Made by a program: the position numbers and the translations under genes. Shown piece by piece: positions 42,951 through 53,100 of a DNA stretch of 64,000 nt. Under the pieces are notes generated by a model. The model had not been told where the DNA came from. It worked only from the letters and a program-made list of their open reading frames with translations, and made no database searches. The number at the start of each line of letters is the position of its first letter. The first letter of the stretch is position 1. Location: contig CAXEOX010000002.1 in the NCBI GenBank assembly GCA_963997925.1, positions 1-64,000 of the forward strand, in the 5' to 3' direction. Origin of the DNA: UBA11650 sp963997925 (GTDB taxonomy: Bacteria; Chloroflexota; Dehalococcoidia; Lucifugimonadales; UBA3495).

Positions 42951-43025
42951 GGGCCTTCCTCCTTTTCCTGAATGAGTGTGGCTGGAATTATAAGGTAAAG
43001 CGCTCCGATTGGACAGTGGCCAGTA

Positions 43026-43376
43026 CTAATCAACCAATGGAATGGCGATAGATACGCGCGAAACGTTGCCGTAAACAGCGGTGGTGTGGCCTTTGCCGGT
43101 TAGGTCGTCGGCCAGCAACACGTCGCCGGGGTTGAAGATGCGCTTGCTGCCGTCGCCCAAGCCAATCTCCGCTTGCCCTTCCAGGGTGATGACGAATTGG
43201 CGGCGGGGAGCGACGTGGAAGTCTTGGAATCTGCCCGCCGGATCCCGCCGGAATTGGATACCCGTGGCCCCTTTCATAGCGGTACGTTCTGCTTCCGCGA
43301 TTTCCTCGTAACCCAGGTCCAACTCCTCCAGATGGGATTCACCATCGGACCCGGTATAAACTCTAACTACCTGCAT
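43026..43376 (-). CDS. Cupin-domain protein
   Basis: A 116-residue cupin. It has MQVVRVYTGSDGESHLEELDLG, then GRFQDFHVAPRRQFVITLEGQAEIGLGDGSKRIFNPGDVLLADDLTGKGHTTAVYGN, where the first cupin motif has few metal ligands and the second ends in GKGHTT. It may be metal-poor or non-catalytic. GGAGG lies upstream of ATG 43376. No partner gives a clue to its substrate. Confidence 0.82.
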   Translation of the reverse strand: MQVVRVYTGSDGESHLEELDLGYEEIAEAERTAMKGATGIQFRRDPAGRFQDFHVAPRRQFVITLEGQAEIGLGDGSKRIFNPGDVLLADDLTGKGHTTAVYGNVSRVSIAIPLVD

Positions 43377-43492
43377 GTTGCTATCCTCCCGTTAAGCTTT
43401 GGAACTCTAAGAACCGGATGGGACCAGCCATCGCAAAGGGTCCCAAATCAGGGCCATGATAGCAACGGCCAAAGAGACCGTCAATCTAGGCG

Positions 43493-44242
43493 TCAACCCG
43501 TATTTAGTGCCTGTTTCCCGGTATCGCACATGTCGAGTAGGCAGCAGCCTTCGCATCTGGGCTTCTTGGCGCAAGCCTCTTTGGCGTGGCGGTCCAACAG
43601 GGCATGGTATTCGTTGAACATGGGAGCGTCGGCGGGCAGGTTGTCATGAAACACGGACTGAAGTCGATGATAGTTGTTGGACGGGATATCGCCGCTTATT
43701 CCTAAGCGTTGAACGATGCGGTGGGTGTAGGTGTCGATGACGAAAGAGGGCTTCCCGGCGGCGTAAAGGACGATGTCGTCGGCGGTCTCCGGTCCGATGC
43801 CGTGTATGGAGAGCAACTCGTCGCGCAGGGGTCCGGTGTCTTGGGATAGCATCTTGTCCAGATCACCAGCGTGGTTGAGTCGAAGGTGGCTGGCGAAGGC
43901 TTTGAGTTTCCGGGCCTTGGCGTTGAAGTATCCCGACGGGCGGATGATTGCGCCGAGAGCATCTTCCGTCAGGCTATCTATGGCCTCCAGCGACCAGCAA
44001 TCGGCTTCTTTCAGGTTGCCTATGGCCATCTCCACGTTGGTCCATGCCGCCGCCTGGGTCAAGATGGCCCCGATTATCACGTCCAAGGACCCGTCGCCGG
44101 GCCACCAGCCCTGGGGTCCATAGCTCTGGAACAGCCGCTGATAGACCTCCGTTAATACGGCGGGTAGGTCCCTTGTAGCCGCTTGCTCCTCGTTCACTGG
44201 TTGAACCTTTTCAACTCTTCTCCGCGCCGCCAAAGGAATCAC
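43493..44242 (-). CDS. Endonuclease III-like DNA glycosylase (HhH-GPD, 4Fe-4S)
   Basis: A 249-residue base-excision DNA glycosylase. The helix-hairpin-helix and catalytic Asp are in LLSIHGIGPETADDIVLYAAGKPSFVIDTYTHRIV, and a C-terminal cysteine cluster CAKKPRCEGCCLLDMC binds 4Fe-4S. An upstream SLDVIIGAILTQAAAWTNVE matches the catalytic core helices. ATG 44242 overlaps the stop of sfsA by four bases, so the two are translationally coupled. Another start further in, at MV or later, is unlikely because the basic N-terminus is short. It may act on oxidised or mismatched bases. Confidence 0.9.
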   Translation of the reverse strand: MIPLAARRRVEKVQPVNEEQAATRDLPAVLTEVYQRLFQSYGPQGWWPGDGSLDVIIGAILTQAAAWTNVEMAIGNLKEADCWSLEAIDSLTEDALGAIIRPSGYFNAKARKLKAFASHLRLNHAGDLDKMLSQDTGPLRDELLSIHGIGPETADDIVLYAAGKPSFVIDTYTHRIVQRLGISGDIPSNNYHRLQSVFHDNLPADAPMFNEYHALLDRHAKEACAKKPRCEGCCLLDMCDTGKQALNTG

Positions 44243-44928
44243 AGTTCCATTGGCAAAAGGTCTGCCAATTCGATGGAGTCATCGGTCACCCGGCACTTGT
44301 ACGCAAAGGCCTCAACGCCTACGGAAAGGGCGTGGCGGAACGCCTGACCGAACTCCGGGTCGGCGGTTTCGTGGGGGGTGAACGAGTGGACGTCCTCACG
44401 CTGTATCACGAAAATCGCGGCCGCTCGGTGACCCATGGCAACGGCCTGCTCCAGGCTTCTCATGTGCTTGGCTCCCCGGATGGTGGGCGAGTCGGGAAAT
44501 AGGCCGGTGCCGTTCACCACCAGCGTAACCGACTTGGTTTCCACGTAGTATTTGCCCTCGGGACCTTCCAGCATCAGGTCGAGACGGCTCTCTCCGAAAG
44601 TGACTTCACGTCTGACATGGGGGTACTCGACAAATTGCGGGAGGCGTTTAAATTCTAGAGCCTCGGCTACCAGAGCATTGGGAAGCCGGGCATCGGCTGA
44701 GCACATGGAGAAACCCAGGTCTACCAAGGCCAAGTCGAATTTTGTCTTGCGGTGTTCGGCTGGCTGGGGTTTCAACAGCACTCGGACGCCGGGTACAAAC
44801 AACTCGTGCATCCGTCCGGAGTTGGCGACATGAACCATCGCCTCTTCGCCTTCAATATCCACCAGCGCTGCGAACCGGTTTAACCGGGTTAGGAAGCGGC
44901 CTTCCACCAGATCGGCACCAAGCTGCAT
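44239..44928 (-). CDS. sfsA: SfsA sugar-fermentation-stimulation/DNA-binding nuclease family
   Basis: A 229-residue SfsA-family protein. It contains FLTRLNRFAALVDIEGEEAMVHVANSGRMHELFVPGVRVLL and LDLMLEGPEGKYYVETKSVTLVVNGTGLFPDSPTIRGAKHMRSLEQAVAMGHRAAAIFVIQREDVHSF, with the D..E.K nuclease-like pattern at YYVETKSV. The family is linked to DNA binding and nuclease activity; its physiological role is uncertain. Its stop overlaps the start of the glycosylase gene, supporting a DNA-related operon. Confidence 0.95.
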   Translation of the reverse strand: MQLGADLVEGRFLTRLNRFAALVDIEGEEAMVHVANSGRMHELFVPGVRVLLKPQPAEHRKTKFDLALVDLGFSMCSADARLPNALVAEALEFKRLPQFVEYPHVRREVTFGESRLDLMLEGPEGKYYVETKSVTLVVNGTGLFPDSPTIRGAKHMRSLEQAVAMGHRAAAIFVIQREDVHSFTPHETADPEFGQAFRHALSVGVEAFAYKCRVTDDSIELADLLPMEL

Positions 44929-45089
44929 GAACGGCCTCAGATCCCGCCTGGGCGTTGCCGGGTACGGCCACCCTGGGCGGAAGGATTATCGATTGGATAC
45001 AATGTTACCAATCACCTATGGGGCCAGCAACCGGTCCGCCCGACCTATATTAGATTCCATCCAGGCCAAGAAATCTTGACGACAGAACT

Positions 45090-46376
45090 ATGCGCACCAG
45101 CACAATTTCCATCCATCATCGTAGCGGCAGGCCGGTGCGTTTAACGCGTAGCGGCGGTTGGGCAATCGTGGCGGCGGGAATGGTCCTGATGGCGTGCGCT
45201 GGGCAGGAAGGAGTGCGGCCTTCGCCGGTCGTCACCGAGGTTGAGTCATCTACAACTACGACGCCGTCCAAACTGGAGCCGCCAGCACCGCCCACTCCCA
45301 CTCCGAGCGCAACATTAGTTCCCACCAAATCGCCCACTCCCACTTCAACGTTATTGCCTACCGCTGTCTTTGTTCCGGCAGCTACTCCGTTTCCCACCGC
45401 TACTCTTGCACCTATCTCCCTGTCAGCATCGACCACCGCACCCACACCCACCGCCGTTCCAACTCCCGAGACAATGCCCACGTTAACCCCTTTGCCGAGC
45501 CCGACACCCACCGTCCAACCAACGCCTACCCCAAACCCGACGCCCACATCAGTACCAACGCCTACTGAGACTCCCGCGCCCCCCGTTCCGGAAGAACCTG
45601 CCAACAGTGCCAGCGACTCCGGCCAGGCAGTGCATCTGGTTGCTGATGGCCTTACGGACACCTATACGTTGATCTCCGGCGTGTTGGGAGGGAATCCCAT
45701 CGAAACTCCGGATTGCGGGCACCCTGACTTCGGTCCGCACATCACCCAGGAATGGGATGACGATCTGGGAAAACATAGTTTCGTCTTTCATATCCACGTC
45801 ACACCCGACGACGACCGGTGCAAAGCCTTCGACCGGCAAAGAAACGAGATAAAAACCTACGACAAATCGCCGGAGTATCTGAAGGGCTTCCTGGGCGAAA
45901 CGGTCACCTACCGCTGGAGTTTCAAGCTGGATGAGGGATTTCAGCCGTCACGCAATTTTACACACATCCACCAACTCAAAGCCGTGGGGGGAGATGACTC
46001 GTCGCCACTCATGACCCTGACTCCGCGGTCTGGAACTCCCGATAATATAGAAGTCTCCCTCAGAGATTCCGCGGATGTTCGAACCGTTCTAACCACGATT
46101 TCGTTGGAATCAGTCGAGGGAGTATGGGTGGAGGTATATGAAAGGGTGACCTTTGGCCACCAAGGCCGCTACGCCATCGAGATTAGGACCTTGGTCACCG
46201 GGGCGTTGCTGCTCGACTATGAGGACTTGGACATAGATCTTTGGCGGGTTGGCGCAGAGTTTGTGCGGCCTAAGTGGGGTATCTACCGGAGCTTGGATAG
46301 CCAAGAATACCTGCGAGACGAGCAGGTGCGCTTCGACGGGTTCTGTCTGGCAAAGGGCGATGATGATTGCCCGTGA
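45090..46376 (+). CDS. Lipoprotein with Pro/Thr spacer and polysaccharide-lyase-like domain
   Basis: A 428-residue exported protein. A signal with lipobox MAC (VLMACAGQEG) lies at about residues 22-40. Residues 55-170 are a Pro/Thr/Ser-rich spacer with short repeats such as PTPT, which suggests a wall or surface stalk. Residues 180-428 look like a concanavalin-like jelly-roll of the lyase PL7/PL20 or heparin-lyase type, with VTYRWSFKLDEGF, FTHIHQLK, VEVYERVTFG and VRPKWGIYRSL. Heparin-lyase-type proteins carry the same RPKxGIYR ending. It would act on extracellular acidic polysaccharide. The domain call rests on these motifs and is not certain. Confidence 0.7.
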   Translation: MRTSTISIHHRSGRPVRLTRSGGWAIVAAGMVLMACAGQEGVRPSPVVTEVESSTTTTPSKLEPPAPPTPTPSATLVPTKSPTPTSTLLPTAVFVPAATPFPTATLAPISLSASTTAPTPTAVPTPETMPTLTPLPSPTPTVQPTPTPNPTPTSVPTPTETPAPPVPEEPANSASDSGQAVHLVADGLTDTYTLISGVLGGNPIETPDCGHPDFGPHITQEWDDDLGKHSFVFHIHVTPDDDRCKAFDRQRNEIKTYDKSPEYLKGFLGETVTYRWSFKLDEGFQPSRNFTHIHQLKAVGGDDSSPLMTLTPRSGTPDNIEVSLRDSADVRTVLTTISLESVEGVWVEVYERVTFGHQGRYAIEIRTLVTGALLLDYEDLDIDLWRVGAEFVRPKWGIYRSLDSQEYLRDEQVRFDGFCLAKGDDDCP

Positions 46377-46469
46377 CGATCAGGTGCCCAGCCATGGCGG
46401 CAGGTCTATAATATCTGGAACAAACTGCGTGTCCTTCTGATCTGACGCCTGAGGTGCCGAAATCGCGTT

Positions 46470-47306
46470 ATGACAAGTTTTATCGAACGTTTGGACCAAG
46501 CGTGCGAGGCCAACCGGTCTCTCTTATGCGTAGGCTTGGATGTGGATCCGGAGCGAATGCCGGTCGCCGATCCTCTGGAGTTTAACCGGGCTATCGTCGA
46601 TGCTACCGCCGGTCTGGTCTGCGCCTACAAACCCAACTTGGCCTTCTACGAGGCGCTGGGTTTGCCCGGACTGAAGGCACTGGAAGGGACTGTGCAGTAC
46701 ATCCGCCGGAACGCGCCGTCGGTCGTCATCGTCGGCGATGCCAAAAGGGGTGACATCGGACCCAGCGGCGCCGCTTACGCCCGAGCCATGTTTCAGGTTT
46801 GGGACTTCGACATCGTAACCGTCAATGCTTGGGGCGGGCACGACACCGTCGAGCCTTTTCTGGAAGACCCGGACCGGGGGGTGTTCATCTGGTGCCGCGG
46901 ATCCAACCCCGGCTCGGCCGATCTGCAAGACCTAAATGTGGATGGACCGGAGGGCGTGGGGCCGCTGTATAACCATCTGGCTAGATCTGCCGCTTCCTGG
47001 AACCAGAGGGGCAACGTGGGTTTGGTGATGGGAGCTACCAATCCACAGCAGTTGGCGGACGTACGCCACCTTTGCCCTGACATGCCTTTGTTGATACCGG
47101 GGGTTGGCGCTCAAGGCGGGGATCTGGAAGAGGCCGTCCGCTTGGGCACCGACGAACATGGACGGAGGGCATTGATAAATTCGTCCCGTGGGATCATCTA
47201 CGCTTCCAACGGTCAGGACTTTGCTCAAGCCGCAGGCCGGGCGGCGGCAAGCTTACGGGATTCCATCAACGGAATCTTGGAGGCCCAGGGAAAGGGATGG
47301 CGCTAG
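46470..47306 (+). CDS. pyrF: Orotidine 5'-phosphate decarboxylase
   Basis: A 278-residue enzyme that makes UMP from OMP, of the longer type-2 class. Motifs are LCVGLDVDPERMP near the N-terminus, YKPNLAFYEALG, the catalytic DAKRGDIG, VTVNAWGGHDTVEPFL, LVMGATNP, LIPGVGAQGGDLEEAV and a final NSSRGIIYAS. It starts at ATG 46470. It is not next to the pyr operon at 50167-58114. Its stop overlaps the following DUF951 gene by ten bases. Confidence 0.96.
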   Translation: MTSFIERLDQACEANRSLLCVGLDVDPERMPVADPLEFNRAIVDATAGLVCAYKPNLAFYEALGLPGLKALEGTVQYIRRNAPSVVIVGDAKRGDIGPSGAAYARAMFQVWDFDIVTVNAWGGHDTVEPFLEDPDRGVFIWCRGSNPGSADLQDLNVDGPEGVGPLYNHLARSAASWNQRGNVGLVMGATNPQQLADVRHLCPDMPLLIPGVGAQGGDLEEAVRLGTDEHGRRALINSSRGIIYASNGQDFAQAAGRAAASLRDSINGILEAQGKGWR

Positions 47307-47527
47307 ACCTGAAAGTGGGCGACGTGGTGCGGATGAAGAAAGCCCATCCCTGCGGCAATCACTTGTGGCTGGTGACCCGCCTGGGGGCTGACATCGGGAT
47401 AACTTGCGAGAAATGCCGCCGCCACGTGATGCTTGCCAGGTCTTTGATGGAGCGGCGGGTAAAGGAAGTCATCCCGCAGACCCGGGAACCTAGGGATTCC
47501 GGTGACGCCGTTACCAACGGGTTCTAG
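47297..47527 (+). CDS. DUF951 family protein
   Basis: A 76-residue protein with the standard DUF951 pattern: LKVGDVVRMKKAHPCGNHLWLVTRLGADIGITCEKCRRHVMLARSLMERRVK. CEKC plus an upstream C-G-N-x-x-W make a likely zinc site. The family is common in Firmicutes and Chloroflexota, often near translation or cell-wall genes, and its function is not known. It overlaps pyrF and is probably co-transcribed. Confidence 0.95.
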   Translation: MALDLKVGDVVRMKKAHPCGNHLWLVTRLGADIGITCEKCRRHVMLARSLMERRVKEVIPQTREPRDSGDAVTNGF

Positions 47528-47551
47528 AAGGCGTCTCCGGCAAGAGTTCTC

Positions 47552-48496
47552 CTAATCTACTTCTCCCGTGGGCACAGCCTCGGCTTCATAGCCCCAGTCC
47601 AGTAACTCGGCGTGGAAGCCACGCATCTGGTCCGCCATGGTGTCGATGAAGTTGCGCACTGCTCTTCCCAAGAACTTCCCTTTCAATGTGCAGACGCCAA
47701 TCACCGACTTTTGGAAGATGTGGTCCAGACGGACCACTCCCAACTTGTAGTGGTCTTCCTCATGAAGGGTGAAGTCGCTACAGATGGCCAGACCCATCCC
47801 AATCTCGACGTACCGCTTGATGGACTCCGTATCGTCCATCGCCAGGACCACGTCGTAGGTGATTCCCTGACTTCTCAAGGACTGCTCTACCTTTTGCCTG
47901 GTCAAGCTCTCTGGTCCGGTTAGTATCAACGGCCACCCAGCTATGTCTTGCAACTGGATCGGATGCTGCTCCAATAAGGCGTGCCCCGGAGGCGTCATCA
48001 GAACGACGTTGTAATCGAATAGCTCCTGAAACTCCAGCGACGGTTCGTCGGACGGCGGCGGAGAGCAGAAGGCCAAGTCGAGTTCGCCGGACTTCACCAA
48101 TTGAATCAGTGGCGCATATGCGCGAGCCATGAGCCGGATGTGGACGTCCGGGTACTGGGAACGGAAATACTGGATGCCCCTAGGCAAGTGGTGCATCACC
48201 AGATCCTGGTATGCGCCCACGACAAAGGACCCCAACCGCTCCGAGTAGTCCATCTGGGTTTTCAAAGTGTCTACGGCAGTTACCACCGGAGTCACCAATT
48301 CCAGAAGGGTTATGCCTTCGGACGTAAGCTGAATCGGTCTTTTGATCCGGTCGAACAGCGTAATGCCAAACTCGGCTTCCAGTTTCCTCAGGTGGGTTGT
48401 AACCGTAGGTTGACCCAACTCCAAGACCCGGGCAGCCCTCGAGACACTTCGCAATCTCGCGACGTGATAAAAGCTAACTAGTTCACGCAGTTCCAT
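47552..48496 (-). CDS. LysR-family transcriptional regulator (CysB-like)
   Basis: A 314-residue regulator. An N-terminal winged helix (VARLRSVSRAARVLELGQPTVTTHLRKLEAEFGITLFDRIKRPIQLT) binds DNA. Residues about 90-300 form a periplasmic-binding-like sensor domain (GSFVVGAYQDLVMHHLPRGIQYF, ELDLAFCSPPPSDEPS, AMDDTESIKRYVEIGMGLAICSD), whose co-inducer is unknown. It is divergent from the ferredoxin gene at 48659, so it may control that gene or itself. A TATAAT-like hexamer lies about 40 bases before the start on its strand. Confidence 0.92.
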   Translation of the reverse strand: MELRELVSFYHVARLRSVSRAARVLELGQPTVTTHLRKLEAEFGITLFDRIKRPIQLTSEGITLLELVTPVVTAVDTLKTQMDYSERLGSFVVGAYQDLVMHHLPRGIQYFRSQYPDVHIRLMARAYAPLIQLVKSGELDLAFCSPPPSDEPSLEFQELFDYNVVLMTPPGHALLEQHPIQLQDIAGWPLILTGPESLTRQKVEQSLRSQGITYDVVLAMDDTESIKRYVEIGMGLAICSDFTLHEEDHYKLGVVRLDHIFQKSVIGVCTLKGKFLGRAVRNFIDTMADQMRGFHAELLDWGYEAEAVPTGEVD

Positions 48497-48658
48497 CGGC
48501 GTGCTCCCCCAAACAGGCGTACTGCTTTCGAATATGATGTATTATACGGTATCGCTTGACAAAATACAGGTGCGAATCGAGAATAGGGTTCTCCGCATGT
48601 TGCTTTTATACCCGGCTGGTAGTATCCGGGCGATTACATAACTCTTGGTGTCAGATTT

Positions 48659-48904
48659 ATGCCCTATATAATCACTGAGCCATGTATCGGAGTGAAAGAC
48701 GCTGCCTGTCTTGAAGTCTGCCCTGTAGATTGCATCGCCACTACCGATGAAGCTGAGATGTACTATATCGACCCGCAGGGTTGTATCGATTGCTCCTATT
48801 GTGAGTCGGTCTGCCCGGTGAACGCCATCTTTGATGAGTTCGCCGTCCCTTCCAAGTGGCGGGAGTACATCCGCAAGAACCGGAATTTCTGGGACGGGAA
48901 ATAG
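48659..48904 (+). CDS. 7Fe-type ferredoxin
   Basis: An 81-residue electron carrier. The first motif CIGVKDAACLEVCP has the C-x7-C-x3-C-P spacing of a 3Fe-4S-type site, and the second CIDCSYCESVCP is a standard 4Fe-4S site. Ferredoxins of this type donate electrons to oxidoreductases such as monooxygenases, and no specific partner is adjacent. The start is the GTG/ATG junction at 48659 (MPYIITEPCIG). It is divergent from a LysR regulator. Confidence 0.95.
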   Translation: MPYIITEPCIGVKDAACLEVCPVDCIATTDEAEMYYIDPQGCIDCSYCESVCPVNAIFDEFAVPSKWREYIRKNRNFWDGK

Positions 48905-49212
48905 CCGCTTCCGGCTCGCCTTTTGATTTTCTTCTCCCTGGTTAGGCTAAAGCCGCATACCATCTTGGCTAAATCCTAGCGCTAATGTTAACTCCATCCC
49001 CCCGAGGTTTGACGCTTCATTAACCCATAGTTGATAGATATATAATATTCTATCTACTTATGTCAAGAGTTTTTACCCGGCGAATGAAATTTCGTTTATA
49101 GCAACTGCCTGATCCGCCACGTTGTCAGTGAGTGTGATGCAGGTTAAACTTTGGGCCAATCTGGCAACCAGCGCCGGAATACAGGCGCGGTGAGGATTGA
49201 AAGGAAATTGAA
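48905..49212. other. Intergenic region with palindrome and promoter-like elements
   Basis: No gene is seen. An AT-rich segment around 49030-49066 holds the palindrome described at 49033-49054. On the minus strand, TTGACA (49066-49061) lies 16 bases before TATATA, a promoter-like pair pointing toward the ferredoxin gene end. On the plus strand, TATAAT occurs inside the palindrome. An AGGAAATTG motif precedes the next start. Confidence 0.4.
49033..49054. promoter_or_regulatory. AT-rich inverted repeat, possible operator
   Basis: GATAGA and TCTATC are separated by ten A/T bases (22 bases in all). The symmetry and position about 160 bases before the ornithine-cyclodeaminase-like gene fit a repressor or activator operator overlapping TATAAT. 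Binding is untested. Confidence 0.35.
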
Positions 49213-50166
49213 ATGGCTTTATTTCTGCGGGATGAAGAAGTATCACGTGCGGTATCGATGGATGATATGCTACCGGCTATCGAGTCGATGCAGGGGCATT
49301 TTGGCCGTGGTGAGGCCATGGTTCTACCCCGGAAAAAAATCATCGCCAGCGGAGGAGTGTTGGCGGTTATGGGCGGTGGGCTATTTTACGACGGCGTATT
49401 AGGTGTCAAAACCTACACCGTCGTTCGGGGCACTTACTCTTTCCAAGTCAGCCTCTATGACGCGGAGACGGGCCGTCTCATGTGTTATACCCAAGCCAAC
49501 CGCCTGGGACAGCTACGTACCGGCGCTACCACGGCGTTGGCGGTCAAATACCTGTCCAACTCCGATGCCGCTACTGTGGGGATAATCGGTACCGGGTACC
49601 AGGCTCCCACCCAGTTAGAGGCGATCAGCAAAATTAGAAGCATCAAGAGCGTTAAAGCCTTCAGCCGAACCGCCGAGAATCGGGATGCCTTTGCCAAGAC
49701 CATGACCGATTCCTTGGGGTTGGCAGTTTCCTCGGCATCGGGAGCCCAGGAGGTAGTGGAGGGCAGCGACGTCGTTATCTGCATCGCCGCCGCCACTGAG
49801 CCGGTGGTGAACGGTGAGTGGCTGGCGTCGGGAGTTACCCTGATCGGAGCGGGACCCACAACCTGGCGGATCCGCGAGGTAGACGACGCCGCTATCGTTC
49901 GTGCTGACAAGATATTCGTGGATTCGGTGGAGCAGGCTCGTGACGAGGCCGGCGACATGGCCAGCGCCGTTGACCGGGGCCTTCTTCAGTGGAGTCAGCT
50001 ATTGGAGCTACGACACGCCGTCGCCGGCACCGTATCGGGTCGTGACAATCACAACCAGATAGTCTTCGCCAAGATGATGGGCACCGGGGTGGCCGACGTA
50101 GCCGCAGCCAAGCTGGCCTACGATAAGGCAACAGAGATGGGGTTGGGAACGGAGATGGAGTGGTAG
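49213..50166 (+). CDS. Ornithine cyclodeaminase/mu-crystallin family protein
   Basis: A 317-residue NAD(P)-binding protein. The start LFLRDEEVSRAVSMDDMLPAIESM fits the family. A GxGxxG-like site lies in VGIIGTGYQAPTQLEAISKIRSIKSVKAFSR, and SDVVICIAAATEPVVNGEWLASGVTLIGAGPTTWRIREVD is typical. Members include ornithine cyclodeaminase, alanine dehydrogenase and ketimine reductase; the exact reaction is open. Its stop abuts the stop of carB on the opposite strand with no spacer. Confidence 0.92.
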   Translation: MALFLRDEEVSRAVSMDDMLPAIESMQGHFGRGEAMVLPRKKIIASGGVLAVMGGGLFYDGVLGVKTYTVVRGTYSFQVSLYDAETGRLMCYTQANRLGQLRTGATTALAVKYLSNSDAATVGIIGTGYQAPTQLEAISKIRSIKSVKAFSRTAENRDAFAKTMTDSLGLAVSSASGAQEVVEGSDVVICIAAATEPVVNGEWLASGVTLIGAGPTTWRIREVDDAAIVRADKIFVDSVEQARDEAGDMASAVDRGLLQWSQLLELRHAVAGTVSGRDNHNQIVFAKMMGTGVADVAAAKLAYDKATEMGLGTEMEW

Positions 50167-53100
50167 CTAAGTAGCTGCCAGATATTCCTTAGTGGGCAAG
50201 ACGCTGTAGGTGTTACGCTCCATCAGCAGGCTTTCCACCGCCGCCCTGGCGGTGTCAAGCGAGGTGAAGCAGGGAATCTGACGCTCTACGGCGGCGCGGC
50301 GGATGAAGAACCCGTCTTGCATGACAGAGGTATCGCCGGATAGGGTGTTTATCACCGCCCCGACAGTTCCTTCGGTGATTAGATCTACGACGTTGGGATG
50401 CCCTTCGCCCAGCCGCTTGTTGGCCACCGTTACTTGAATACCCAAGGCGGCAATCATGGCGGCGGTGCCTTCGGTGGCATAGAGAGGGCAGCCTGCCTGT
50501 CCCAGATCCTTGATTAGATCAAGGGCTTCGGCTTTGTGCTGGTCGGCGATGCTCAGTAGCACCCCCATCTTCCTGTTCAAGTTCAGGTTCGCCGCCAAAA
50601 GGGCCTTGGCTAGCGCACCGGGGAAGTCCCGGTCAACGCCCATAACCTCTCCGGTGGATTTCATCTCAGGGCCAAGGTGCCAGTCCACGCCCACCAATTT
50701 GCCCATGGAGAATACCGGCGCTTTTATGCCGACTAGGTTCTGCCTGGGCCAGAGCCCGCCTTCATATCCTTGGGATGCCAGGCTTTCTCCCATCATGACC
50801 CGGGTAGCCACCGGGGCTACTGGAACTCCGGTAACCTTGGAGATGAATGGGATGGTCCGGCTGCCCCTGGGATTAACCTCCAGAACGTAGACGGAAGTAG
50901 CGGCAGTGGCTTCCACCGGTAGGTGGGGGCTACGATAGGGTGGTCCCCCGAGAACCACGAACTGGATATTCATGAGGCCCCGGACGCCCATGGCCATGCC
51001 GATGCGAGTCGTGTAGTCCACGATGGTGGATACTTCTTCATCGGTGAGGTTCAGTCCGGGGTACATGGCCATGGAGTCTCCGCTGTGGACTCCGGCCCGC
51101 TCAATGTGCTCCATGATGCCGGGAATCAAGACCTGCTCACCGTCGCAGATGGCGTCGACCTCGCACTCTTTGCCTTCCATATACCGGTCGATGAGCACCG
51201 GTTGTTCCGGCGCCAGTTCGACTGCCGCCGTCAAGTAGCGAATCAGCTCCGAGGCGTTCTGCACTATCTCCATGGCCCGGCCGCCCAGCACGTAGCTGGG
51301 GCGTACCACTGCCGGATATCCGATGTTCTGGGCGACCTGGAGGGCTTCGCTCACCGAGGTCACCGCTGCGCCCGGAGGTTGGGGAATCCCCAATCGGGAC
51401 ATAAATTCTTCAAACTTGTGCCGGTCCGACGCAGTGTCGATAGTTTCCGCGCTGGAGCCAAGGATCGGCAAACCGGCCGCAGCCAGAATCTGGGACAGAT
51501 TGATGGCTGTCTGGCCGCCGAATTGAACGACTGACGCCGGAGGTTGATCGTCCACCGTCTCGTTGTCGATGATATCCCTGACCGCTTCTTCGTCCAACGG
51601 TTCGAAGTAAAGGCGGTCGCTGGAGTCGAAGTCAGTAGACACGGTTTCGGGGTTGGAGTTAATCATTATGCTGCGGACGCCGGCCTGGGAAAGGGCTTGG
51701 GCGGCGTGGACGCTACAGTAGTCGAACTCGATTCCCTGGCCGATTCTGATGGGCCCGCTGCCAATCACCAGTGCTTTGGGTCCGGGTAAAGGCTCTGCTT
51801 CGTTTTCCTGGTCGTAGGTGCTGTAGTAATACGGCGTGACCGCCTCAAATTCGGCGGCGCAGGTATCCACCGTTTTGTAAACGGGCCGGAGATCCCATTG
51901 GTGGCGGAGATTCCGCACCTGCTCCGGTAGCATGTCGGCCAGCGTACCCACCTGCTCGTCGGAGAATCCCAACCGCTTGGCACGCCACAGTAGGTCGGGC
52001 CGCAACGGCTCGGACAGCAAGCGCCGCTCCATGGCGACGATGCGCTCCAAGGCACTGATGAACCAGGGGTCGATGTTGGTGCGCTCCAACAGGGTATCGG
52101 AGTCCACGGCCCGGCGGATCGCCGCCATCATCGCCCACAGCCGCAGGTCGTTGGGCACTAGAGGTAGCCGGTCCAGCGAGAACGTCCCGCCGCTACGCCA
52201 CTCCGGGTCTTCCCACAAAAGAGTGCGCCCACTGAATTCCAGGGACCGGACCGCCTTCTGCAACGCGGCCTCGAATGATCGGTCGATGGCCATGACTTCC
52301 CCGGTTGCTTTCATCTGGGTGGTGACGTTGCGGTCGCCGCTGGGGAATTTGTCGAAAGGCCAACGAGGAATCTTTATAACGCAGTAGTCCAACGCTGGCT
52401 CGAAAGCCGCTTGGGTCTTATCGGTGACTGCGTTGGGAATCTCGTCCAGACGCTTTCCCACGGCAATCTTGGCGGCGACCCGGGCGATGGGATAGCCAGT
52501 GGCCTTGCTGGCCAAGGCGGAACTGCGGCTGACTCTTGGATTGACTTCAATCACGTAATAGGGAGCGTCAGCGGTAGGGTCCAATCCGATGGCTTCGGCG
52601 ACCCTTTGATGAGGCTGCAATGCGAATTGGACGTTGCAACCGCCCTCGATGCCCAGTCCCCGAATGATTTTCAGGCTGGCGCTCCGGAGCATCTGATAGT
52701 CTTTGTCGGTCAGCGTTTGGCTGGGAGCGACGACGATACTGTCGCCGGTGTGGACGCCCATGGGGTCTAGGTTTTCCATGTTGCAGACGGTGATGCAGTT
52801 ATCCGCACCGTCACGCATGACCTCGTATTCAATCTCCTTCCATCCGGCCAGGGACTTTTCAAGGAGAATCTGAGAGATGGGGCTGGTGGAGAGACCGCTT
52901 TGGGCGATGGTCTCGAATTCCTCCCAGGTGGAGGCGAATCCGCCGCCGCTGCCACCTAGGGTGTAAGCGGGGCGTACCACCAATGGCAGACCCACGGCTT
53001 TGCCGATGGCGCGGGCTTCTTCCATGTTCGACGCAATCTCGCCAAGGGGTTCAGGTTCTCCGACCTCACGAAGAAAATCCCGGAACAATTCCCGGTCTTC

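Noticed and set aside
45250..45600. Tandem Pro/Thr coding repeats as a DNA repeat or CRISPR-like array
   Set aside because: The units are irregular and explained by a low-complexity protein linker.
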